Assembly (NCBI GenBank): GCA_035711845.1
Contig: DASTBU010000100.1
Coordinates: forward strand, 1 to 7,950
Reading direction: 5' to 3'
From: DASTBU01 sp035711845
GTDB taxonomy: Bacteria; Acidobacteriota; Vicinamibacteria; Vicinamibacterales; 2-12-FULL-66-21
DNA length: 7,950 bases
Shown: piece by piece, positions 1 through 5,655 of the stretch
Layout: each line of letters starts with the position of its first letter
Numbering within the stretch: the first letter of the stretch is position 1
The notes under the pieces: generated by a model
Database searches by the model: none
What the model was told of the DNA's origin: nothing
What the model saw: only the letters and a program-made list of their open reading frames with translations
Translations under genes and position numbers: made by a program

Positions 1-43
1 ATTCCAGGCGCTGCTCCACGGGCGACGTCTCGCGCCACGGCAT
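1..43 (-). CDS. IS481-family transposase, N-terminal fragment cut by window edge
   Basis: Reading leftwards from an ATG at 43, the 14 visible codons give MPWRETSPVEQRLE. This matches the very start of IS481-family DDE transposases, which typically open with MPW, then a short Ser/Thr segment, then a QR pair ahead of the helix-turn-helix. The start is supported by a GAGAGG Shine-Dalgarno sequence (complement of 51-56) seven bases upstream. Such proteins, usually over 300 residues, bind the element ends and catalyse cut and strand transfer with a DDE/RNase H fold core. The catalytic part lies outside the window, so whether the gene is intact cannot be judged. The frame is too short to appear as a normal ORF, and the call depends on the motif plus the flanking repeats. 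Confidence 0.68.
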   Translation of the reverse strand, partial: MPWRETSPVEQRLE

Positions 44-50
44 CGCGACA

Positions 51-66
51 CCTCTCGGGTGAGAGG
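51..66 (-). promoter_or_regulatory. Hairpin sequestering the transposase ribosome-binding site
   Basis: On the transposase-sense strand the sequence is CCTCTC, loop ACCC, GAGAGG: a perfect 6-bp stem with a 4-base loop, extendable by one G.U pair. The 3' arm GAGAGG is the Shine-Dalgarno sequence, seven bases before the ATG at 43. If folded, the stem would hide the ribosome-binding site. Several IS elements are known to use this type of structure to stop translation on transcripts entering from neighbouring genes. The pairing is seen directly; the regulatory role is inference. Confidence 0.6.
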
Positions 67-86
67 CTGCCCCGGCCTGTGGCGAA

Positions 87-136
87 AAGTGTTACCCATG
101 TCGCTGGACTGAAGTGTTACCTATGTCCCTGGACTG
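87..136. repeat. Two tandem 25-bp imperfect repeats at the IS end
   Basis: Copies at 87-111 and 112-136 each begin AAGTGTTACC and end CTGGACTG. They match at 23 of 25 positions (differences at 97/122 and 103/128) with no spacer. They lie between the transposase start and the non-IS flank, so they are most likely the transposase-binding terminal repeats of the element. The second copy would be the outermost one. Confidence 0.75.
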
Positions 137-140
137 AGCC

Positions 141-178
141 GTCCCGAGTCCCGAGTCCCGAGTCCCGAGTCCCGAGTC
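141..178. repeat. Tandem heptamer array (GTCCCGA)x5
   Basis: Five perfect head-to-tail copies of GTCCCGA occupy 141-175, with a partial sixth (GTC) to 178. The array starts four bases after the last IS terminal repeat. It is too short in period for a CRISPR or a protein-coding repeat, and it lies in the leader region of the DUF4139 gene. Its function is unknown; slippage-generated simple repeat is the plain reading. Confidence 0.9.
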
Positions 179-257
179 GCCGGTCCTGCAAGAAACCGCA
201 CGCCGCTCCGTTCTAGGGATAGACGCCGCTGTGGCACGATGCCGGCGGCCTACCAAC

Positions 258-263
258 AAGGAG
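258..263 (+). promoter_or_regulatory. Strong ribosome-binding site for the DUF4139 gene
   Basis: AAGGAG ends seven bases before the ATG at 271, near-ideal spacing. It fixes that start over the competing upstream GTG and ATG codons at 231 and 239, which lie in other frames. No convincing promoter hexamers were found in 137-257. Confidence 0.8.
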
Positions 264-270
264 TCTTGCG

Positions 271-1740
271 ATGGGTGTGCGACGCTGGCTGGCCGCTCTG
301 GCCGTTCTCGGGACCGTGGCGAGCGCGATGCTGTGGCGGGAGGTGCCCTCGACAGCCGCGACTTCGGGGGCCACGGGGCAGGACACGACAACGCTCGACG
401 ACCAGGTGGATCTGGCCGTCACGGTCTACAACTCCGACATCGCGCTCGTGCGCGACACGCGCAACCTGACGCTGCCGACCGGCAGCTTCGATCTGCAGTT
501 CATGGACATTGCTGCGACCGTGAATCCGGCCACGGTGCACTTCCGATCGCTGACGGAGCCCTCGCGCGTCAGCGTGCTGGAGCAGAACTACGAGTACGAC
601 CTGCTGGAGCCGGACAAGTTGTTGCGGAAGTACGTCGGCCGCGACGTCACGCTCGTGCGCCAGCGCCAGGAGAATGGCACCACGCGGACCGAGGAAGTGC
701 GGGCGCGGCTCATCAGCTACAACACCCAGCCGGTGTGGCAGATCGGCAACGAGATCGTCACCGGCCTGCACGCAGATCACGTGCGGTTCCCGGAGTTGCC
801 CGGCAACCTCTACAGCCGCCCCACGTTGATCTGGACGCTGGACAACTCCGGCGCTCGCACTCATCGCGTCGAGGCGTCCTATCTCGCGAGCAAGCTGGCG
901 TGGAACGCCGACTACGTGCTGACGGTGGGCCGCGACGACAAGGCCGCCGACCTCGACGGGTGGGTCACGCTGACCAACGGCAGCGGGACCGAGTTCAGGA
1001 ATGCGAAGCTGCAGCTCGTGGCCGGCGATCTGAACCGCGTGCGCCAGGCGATCCGCCGGGAGCTCGGCGATGCCATGATGGCGCCGCAGGCCGCGGAAGC
1101 GAAGGCGTTCGCCCAGGAGTCGTTCTCCGAGTATCACCTGTACTCGCTTGGCCGGCGCACCAGCATCAGCAACAACGAGACCAAGCAGATCAGCATGCTC
1201 GGCGGCACGGGCGTTCCGGTGCGCAAGCGGTTCATCGTCGAGGGCCAGAACTTCTACTACCACAACGTCCACCACCCCGGCGCGCCCATCAAGGACGTGG
1301 TGCAGGTGTATTACCAGTTCCAGAACGAGGAGAAGGCCGGGCTCGGCGTTCCCATGCCCGCCGGCGTCGTTCGCGTGTATCAGTCCGACTCGAAAGGCGG
1401 CGTCCACTTCGTCGGAGAGGACCGCATCAGCCACACGCCCAAGGACGAGACGCTGAACGTCAAGATCGGCAACGCCTTCGACGTCGTGTGCGAGCGCAAC
1501 CAGACCGATTTCCAGAAAATCGGCGGGAGCGTGTTCGAAGTCGAATACGAGATCACGCTGCGCAACCACAAGGAGTCGGCGATCACCGTGGAGGTCAACG
1601 AGCCGATTGGCGGGACCTGGAAGATGCTCAGCTCGTCGCACGAGTGGCAGAAGACCGCCGCCTGGGCCGCGCAGTTCAGGGTGCCGGTGGCGCCCAGTGG
1701 GGAGGCGATCCTGAAGTATCGGGTGCGGGTGGCGTATTGA
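271..1740 (+). CDS. DUF4139 domain-containing secreted protein
   Basis: This is a 489-residue protein of the DUF4139 family, whose molecular function is not established. Residues 1-19 look like a Sec signal peptide: two arginines at 4-5, a hydrophobic stretch 7-16, and an A-S-A at 17-19 suitable for signal peptidase I. The mature part starts with a beta-rich N-terminal region (DLAVTVYNSDIALVRDTRNL) and a conserved-looking LEQNYEYDLLEPDKLLRKYVG segment near 107-127. The DUF4139 region follows, with a GWVTLTNGSGTEFRNAKLQL block around 230-249 and a C-terminal stretch ending in YRVRVAY, as is usual for the family. No catalytic motif is evident. The start is set by an AAGGAG seven bases upstream. 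Export to the periplasm is inferred from the leader. An IS481 end lies about 130 bp upstream, so part of the native promoter region may have been displaced. Confidence 0.88.
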   Translation: MGVRRWLAALAVLGTVASAMLWREVPSTAATSGATGQDTTTLDDQVDLAVTVYNSDIALVRDTRNLTLPTGSFDLQFMDIAATVNPATVHFRSLTEPSRVSVLEQNYEYDLLEPDKLLRKYVGRDVTLVRQRQENGTTRTEEVRARLISYNTQPVWQIGNEIVTGLHADHVRFPELPGNLYSRPTLIWTLDNSGARTHRVEASYLASKLAWNADYVLTVGRDDKAADLDGWVTLTNGSGTEFRNAKLQLVAGDLNRVRQAIRRELGDAMMAPQAAEAKAFAQESFSEYHLYSLGRRTSISNNETKQISMLGGTGVPVRKRFIVEGQNFYYHNVHHPGAPIKDVVQVYYQFQNEEKAGLGVPMPAGVVRVYQSDSKGGVHFVGEDRISHTPKDETLNVKIGNAFDVVCERNQTDFQKIGGSVFEVEYEITLRNHKESAITVEVNEPIGGTWKMLSSSHEWQKTAAWAAQFRVPVAPSGEAILKYRVRVAY

Positions 1741-1743
1741 TCA

Positions 1744-1771
1744 CGTACGACGTGCGATGTGCGACGTGCTA
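1744..1771. repeat. Four degenerate tandem heptamers after the DUF4139 gene
   Basis: CGTACGA, CGTGCGA, TGTGCGA and CGTGCTA follow each other in exact 7-bp register from 1744, three bases after the stop codon. The copies differ from CGTGCGA at one or two positions. The array sits in the 57-bp gap before the glycosyltransferase; it is not a typical terminator. Confidence 0.65.
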
Positions 1772-1797
1772 CTCGTCGTCCGTGTCATGATCGCCCC

Positions 1798-3093
1798 ATG
1801 CGCATCGTGTTCACCACCTGGGGCTCCTTGGGCGATCTCCACCCGTATCTGGCACTGGGTGTCGAGATGAAACGGCGCGGGCACGACGCGTCCATCGCGA
1901 CGCTCGGGCAGTGGCGGCAGGCGGTGCGGGAGGCGGGGCTTGGCTTCCATCCGCTCCGGCCCGCTGTTCCGGCAGACGACGCGGCCGCGCGGCAGATGGT
2001 GCGCGATTTGCTGGATGCCAGACGGGGCCCGCAGCATCTCTTCGAAGAAGTCTTCGGTCCGGTGATGCGCGAAAGCTACGAGGACACGCTCGCGGCGGTG
2101 CGGGCCGACGGCGGGGCCGATCTGATCGTGACGCATCAGATACCGGTCGCCGGCCCAATCGTTGCGGAGACGACCGGCGTGCGCTGGGTGTCCTGCGTGC
2201 TCCTGCCCATGGCGTTCCTCTCGAAGTACGATCCGGCGACACCGCCGCAAGCGCCGGCACTGCAAAAGGTGGCGGCGCTGCATCCGTTGTGTGCGGCCGC
2301 CTTCATTCGGCTCGGGCGTCTGGTGACGCGCCGCTGGGCCGAGCCGACGTATCGGCTGCGCCAGGAGCTCGGCCTGCCGCGGGGCCGAAGCCCGTTGTTC
2401 GAGGGGCAGCATTCTCCCGCGCTGGTCCTGGCGCTCTTCTCGCGGGTCCTCGCACGAAAACAGCCCGATTTCCCGTCCCAGACAGTCGTGACCGGTTTTG
2501 CCTTCTACGATGCGGCTGACACGCGGCCGGCCGACCCGCAACTGCTTCACTTTCTCGACGCCGGTGAGCCACCCGTGGTGTTCACCCTGGGATCGTCGGC
2601 GGTCTGGATTGCGGAGGACTTCTATCAGACCGCGATAGCCGCCGTGCGGATGCTCGGGCGTCGAGCGCTGCTGCTGGCGGGAGACCAGGCGGCGGCGCTT
2701 CGCGCCGGGGGCCTGCCCGATACGATTGCAGCCTTCGAGTACGCACCCCACAGCGCCGTGATGCCGCGCGGGAGCGCGATCGTGCATCAGGGTGGCGTGG
2801 GCACGACGGGACAGGCGCTTCGGTCCGGCCGACCGCAGCTCGTTGTGCCGTTCGGGCAGGACCAGCCCGACAACGCGCGACGGTGCGTTGCGCTGGGCGT
2901 GGCGCGCAGCCTTGCGCGATCGGCGTTCAGGCCGGAGCGCGTCGCCGCGGAGCTGCGGGTACTGCTGGAGGACGACGGTTATCCGCGGCGAGCTGCTGAT
3001 GTGGCCGCCACGGTCCGCGCCGAAAATGGAACGGTGACGGCATGCGACGCGATCGAGCGGAGTCTCGCCAATCCCACAAGGCAGTTGTGCTGA
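1798..3093 (+). CDS. GT1-family (RhlB/UGT-like) glycosyltransferase
   Basis: This 431-residue protein is predicted to transfer a sugar from a nucleotide-sugar donor to a small acceptor. It has the two-domain GT-B layout of family GT1. The N-terminus (FTTWGSLGDLHPYLALG) carries the glycine-rich first loop. Asp13 sits where GtfB-type enzymes place their proposed catalytic base. The C-terminal domain begins near PPVVFTLGSS and holds the donor signature HQGGVGTTGQALRSGRP (330-346), followed by PFGQDQPDN with Asp355-Gln356 at the expected sugar-contacting position. Length and the pattern GFxxFD, LLHFLDAG, VVFTLGSS resemble rhamnosyltransferase RhlB, so glycolipid synthesis is possible, but acceptor and donor cannot be read from sequence. 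The ATG at 1798 is preferred to an in-frame GTG at 1759 because the family begins immediately at MRIV; there is no strong Shine-Dalgarno. It probably acts in the cytoplasm or at the inner membrane face. Confidence 0.88.
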   Translation: MRIVFTTWGSLGDLHPYLALGVEMKRRGHDASIATLGQWRQAVREAGLGFHPLRPAVPADDAAARQMVRDLLDARRGPQHLFEEVFGPVMRESYEDTLAAVRADGGADLIVTHQIPVAGPIVAETTGVRWVSCVLLPMAFLSKYDPATPPQAPALQKVAALHPLCAAAFIRLGRLVTRRWAEPTYRLRQELGLPRGRSPLFEGQHSPALVLALFSRVLARKQPDFPSQTVVTGFAFYDAADTRPADPQLLHFLDAGEPPVVFTLGSSAVWIAEDFYQTAIAAVRMLGRRALLLAGDQAAALRAGGLPDTIAAFEYAPHSAVMPRGSAIVHQGGVGTTGQALRSGRPQLVVPFGQDQPDNARRCVALGVARSLARSAFRPERVAAELRVLLEDDGYPRRAADVAATVRAENGTVTACDAIERSLANPTRQLC

Positions 3094-3113
3094 GGTGTGA
3101 CACGTGACGCCAT

Positions 3114-3145
3114 CACGACGGCCCATTGGCCGGTTTTGCGTCGTG
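3114..3145. terminator. Hairpin between convergent genes (possible terminator)
   Basis: CACGACG (3114-3120) pairs with CGTCGTG (3139-3145), and inside it GGCC (3120-3123) can pair with GGCC (3128-3131) around a CATT loop. The two stems compete only for base 3120. It lies 20 bp after the glycosyltransferase stop. There is no terminal T run (only TTTT inside at 3134-3137), so classical intrinsic termination is uncertain. Confidence 0.4.
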
Positions 3146-3171
3146 CTCGTCGTGAACTTCGCGATCGTCGT

Positions 3172-3205
3172 GTGTCGACGTAGCGTGTCGCCCTGACGTC
3201 GACGC
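3172..3205. terminator. Second inverted repeat in the convergent intergenic region
   Basis: GTCGACGT (3174-3181) and ACGTCGAC (3196-3203) are perfect 8-bp inverted arms around a 14-base loop. One G.T and one G-C pair extend the stem to 10 bp. It lies 28 bp beyond the tag stop on the minus strand, so it could act as a terminator for either convergent gene, although no T tract follows on either strand. A protein-binding site is an alternative. Confidence 0.4.
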
Positions 3206-3233
3206 AACTGACGTTCGGTCTGGTGCCAGGCTG

Positions 3234-3815
3234 CTAACGCGCCCTCTGAACCGCGCGATAGCGGAAGCAGTCGACGACGTGATCGTTGACCATCCCCGTC
3301 GCCTGCATGAACGCGTAGCAGATCGTCGAGCCCACGAAGGTGAAGCCGCGCTTCTTCAGGTCGCGGCTCATCGCGTCGGATTCGGGGCTCGTCGCCGGCA
3401 CCTCCTTCATGGTGCGGCGGGCGTTCTGCTTCGGCCGGCCGCCGACGAACTGCCAGATATAGGCGTCGAACGATCCGGATTCGCGCTGAACATCGAGAAA
3501 CGTACGCGCGTTCTTCACCGCGGCTTCGATCTTCAAGCGGTTTCGGATGATTCCCTCCTCCTTCATGAGGCGCTCGATACGATCGATCCCGTAGCGCGCC
3601 ACCCGTCCCGCATCGAACCGATCGAACGCCTTCCGATAGGCGTCCCGCTTGCGCAGGACCGTGATCCAGCTCAAGCCCGCCTGGGCCCCTTCGAGGATCA
3701 ACATCTCGAACAGCCGCTGGTCGTCGTGCAGCGGCACGCCCCATTCGTGATCGTGATACGACACGTACAACGGATCCGCTCCCGCCCACGAACAACGAAT
3801 CTTGTCTGGCTGCAT
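3234..3815 (-). CDS. tag: DNA-3-methyladenine glycosylase I
   Basis: This base-excision repair enzyme removes 3-methyladenine from alkylated DNA and leaves an abasic site. The 193-residue product is close in length to E. coli Tag (187) and aligns along its whole length. The four zinc ligands of the family are all present: Cys8 and His21 near the N-terminus (in RCSWAG and SYHDHEWG), and His179 and Cys183 near the C-terminus (in VNDHVVDC). The substrate-pocket segment FEMLILEGAQAGLSW contains the expected Glu42 and Trp50, and KKRGFTFVGSTICYAFMQA is family-typical. The chosen start is ATG at 3815. An in-frame GTG at 3824 would add three residues; a GGAGG lies between them, only two bases before the ATG, so the start is not settled. 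The gene is convergent with the glycosyltransferase and downstream of the efflux genes in the same direction. No Ada box was recognised upstream. Confidence 0.95.
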   Translation of the reverse strand: MQPDKIRCSWAGADPLYVSYHDHEWGVPLHDDQRLFEMLILEGAQAGLSWITVLRKRDAYRKAFDRFDAGRVARYGIDRIERLMKEEGIIRNRLKIEAAVKNARTFLDVQRESGSFDAYIWQFVGGRPKQNARRTMKEVPATSPESDAMSRDLKKRGFTFVGSTICYAFMQATGMVNDHVVDCFRYRAVQRAR

Positions 3816-3826
3816 GACCTCCACTC

Positions 3827-3942
3827 ATCGAGCGATCGCGTGATCGATTGGTTGATCGGAGTCGATCCGGCAAAATCAACCGATCCAGCAATCACCCGTT
3901 ACATCACCCGATCACCCGATCGCGCGATCGCGCGATCGCGGA
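3827..3942. repeat. Degenerate octamer array phased on ATC
   Basis: The tag/TolC gap and the last codons of the TolC-like gene consist of units beginning ATC. ATC occurs at 3827, 3835, 3843, 3855, 3865, 3875, 3883, 3891, 3903, 3911, 3919, 3927 and 3935. Most steps are exactly 8 bp; the others are 12, 10, 10 and 12. Units include ATCACCCG (three times), ATCGCGCG (twice), ATCGCGTG and ATCGAGCG. The right part contains a perfect 22-bp palindrome at 3917-3938 built on CGATCGCG. Any promoter for tag would have to lie in or beyond this array; no clear hexamers were seen. Confidence 0.75.
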
Positions 3943-5655
3943 TCCAACCCGCACCCCGTGCCGTTCGAGTGTACCGCCCACAGCGCGCTCGAAGAGCGAG
4001 ACCGCCTGGTTCAGGTCCGCGCGCGCGCGCAACTCACGCGCCTGCGCGGTCACGAGCGATGTCTGCCGCTGGAGCACCAGGAACACGGTGCTCAGGCCGG
4101 ACTCGAAGCGGCGCCGCTCGCTCTCGTACTGCTCGAGCGCGTTCCGGCGTGCCGAGGACGCGGCATCGAGCCGCTGCTGCGACGACTGGACCGCCTGGAG
4201 ACTGTTGCGGACCTGCGCCTGGATCGCCTGTTCGAGCTGCTGGCGCTGCCGCGCGATCTGCGCGCCTGCGATCCGCGTGCGCGCAAGGTTCGCCCGCGCC
4301 GTGCTGTTGCCGATCGGCAGCTCCATCTGCAGCTGCACGAAGGCTGTCGGATATCGACGCGAGAACAGGTTGCTCAGCGAATCGCCGTAGCTGCCGATCA
4401 GGAATTCCGGCACCGAGCTTCCCGTGGGTGGAGGCGTCGGAAGCTCGTCGAGCCCCGCGCGCGCGGACAGCTCGTTCAGGCGTGCAAGCAGCGCAGCATC
4501 CGAACCGGAGCCCCCGATCGGGCTGCCGGTGCTCTGCAGCGACGCCCCCGCCAGGCCCGACAACGTGTAGGCGCCGACCACGTCGAACTGTGGGCGCGCT
4601 TGATCGCTGAAGAATTCCCTGTCCACCTCGTTCTGCGCGCGCACGGTGTCGAGCGCCGACAGCTCCGGCCTCCGCGCGAGCGCCAGCATCACCGCCTCGT
4701 CGAGTGGCAGCGCCAGACCCGGACGGTCGGCCACTTCCGACGGCACGATCGGGCGACTCCACTCCGGAGACTCGCGGCTGGCCAGCATGAGGCTCTTCAG
4801 CCGGTTCTCCGCCTCGGTCAGCGCCTGCTGCGCAGAGGCAACGGTCTGCCGGAAAGTGGCAGCCTGTGTTTGCGCCTCGACCACGTCGATGGGCGCCAGC
4901 GTCCCTTCCGTGACCTGACGCTCGTTGCTCGCCACCTGGCTCATCGCCTGCCGAAGCGCCGTCGTCTGGATATCCAGGTTTTCCGCGGCGAACACCAGGT
5001 CCCAGTAGGCCTGTTCGACCAGCGTCAGCTGATCCATCAGGAGCTGGGCGAGCTGGCGATCCGTCAGATCGGCCGCCCGCCGCGCGAGCAGGATCTCCCG
5101 ACGCTCGGGATCGATCGTTCGTCCCCTGAAGAGGGGCTGCACGTAGCTCGCGCCGAACGCGGACGGAAACTGCGGGTTCAAGCGTGCGAACTGATTGCTG
5201 GTCTTCAGGCGCGAGGACGAGAAGTCCACCGTAAAGCGCCCGCCCGCCCACGGCGTGCGGCCTTCCATGCCGAGACCGCCAACGAGCGCGTCCTGCTCGA
5301 GCCGGCCGTTCACCGCTCCGCCGATCGCGGAGGTGTTGGCGGACACGGTTCGCTGGAACGAGAACGCCGGGAGCACGCGCGGATCGAAGACGCCTTCTGC
5401 CGCACGAATATCCTGTCTGGCGGCATCCACCTCGAGGCGCGCGATGACGACGTCGTTGTTCTGCTCGAGGGTGAGCCGTATCGCTTCGGCCAGCGTCAGC
5501 CGCAGTGGCTGCCCGCCCTCGACGCCGACGCGTGGTGGAAGCACGATCTCCGGACCGGCGCCGGCCTGTGGTTGTACAGCCATCGGCTGCTGCGGTCCAG
5601 CAGGCATCGACGCCGCGGCCAGCCACAGGCCGGCCAGAACTGCCGCTCCCGTCAT
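3904..5655 (-). CDS. TolC-family outer-membrane efflux channel
   Basis: This 583-residue protein is the outer-membrane exit duct of a tripartite efflux pump. Residues 1-20 form a hydrophobic signal peptide (GAAVLAGLWLAAASMPAG); there is no lipobox cysteine, so it is not a lipoprotein of the OprM type. The family's two-fold structure is visible: an N-terminal half with LTLAEAIRLTLEQNNDV, a barrel-like segment and long Gln/Ala-rich helices, then a second half starting near LPLDEAVMLALARRPEL and closing with long amphipathic helices (QARELRARADLNQAVSLFE). It is longer than E. coli TolC partly because of a Gly/Ser/Pro-rich segment at about 372-416. The start at 5655 is chosen because it puts the signal peptide first, overlaps the pump stop as ATGA, and has GGAG seven bases upstream. 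An upstream in-frame start at 5751 is rejected. The last 14 residues are encoded by an octamer repeat. Confidence 0.93.
   Translation of the reverse strand: MTGAAVLAGLWLAAASMPAGPQQPMAVQPQAGAGPEIVLPPRVGVEGGQPLRLTLAEAIRLTLEQNNDVVIARLEVDAARQDIRAAEGVFDPRVLPAFSFQRTVSANTSAIGGAVNGRLEQDALVGGLGMEGRTPWAGGRFTVDFSSSRLKTSNQFARLNPQFPSAFGASYVQPLFRGRTIDPERREILLARRAADLTDRQLAQLLMDQLTLVEQAYWDLVFAAENLDIQTTALRQAMSQVASNERQVTEGTLAPIDVVEAQTQAATFRQTVASAQQALTEAENRLKSLMLASRESPEWSRPIVPSEVADRPGLALPLDEAVMLALARRPELSALDTVRAQNEVDREFFSDQARPQFDVVGAYTLSGLAGASLQSTGSPIGGSGSDAALLARLNELSARAGLDELPTPPPTGSSVPEFLIGSYGDSLSNLFSRRYPTAFVQLQMELPIGNSTARANLARTRIAGAQIARQRQQLEQAIQAQVRNSLQAVQSSQQRLDAASSARRNALEQYESERRRFESGLSTVFLVLQRQTSLVTAQARELRARADLNQAVSLFERAVGGTLERHGVRVGSAIARSRDRVIG

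Larger units (their letters stand above)
1..137 (-). mobile_element. IS481-family insertion sequence, outer (transposase 5') end, partial
   Basis: The element end is recognised from three adjoining signals. The start of a transposase gene with an IS481-type N-terminus reads leftwards from 43. A hairpin-embedded ribosome-binding site lies just upstream of it, and two tandem 25-bp repeats at 87-136 form the probable terminal repeat region. The element therefore lies to the left and only its 5' end is in the window. The right boundary is set at about 137, where the repeats stop and the GTCCCGA heptamers begin; it is uncertain by a few bases because the other end and any target duplication cannot be seen. 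Recognition of the family rests on a short peptide and on my recollection that such repeats flank IS481-like transposases. Confidence 0.65.

Noticed and set aside
141..178. Heptamer array considered as a CRISPR or attachment site
   Set aside because: Units are 7 bp, contiguous and without spacers; no integrase or Cas gene is in view.
137..257. Promoter for the DUF4139 gene, or an outward promoter from the IS
   Set aside because: No pair of -35/-10 hexamers with plausible spacing could be supported by eye; nothing reported.
250..1641. Long minus-strand open frame (463 codons) opposite the DUF4139 gene
   Set aside because: It is antisense to a gene with a strong ribosome-binding site, signal peptide and family motifs. 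Its translation is low-complexity Arg/His/Val-rich, typical of a shadow frame in GC-rich DNA.
1741..3891. 716-codon minus-strand open frame spanning the glycosyltransferase and tag
   Set aside because: It runs across two recognisable genes in other frames, has Arg-rich composition and shows no family motif.
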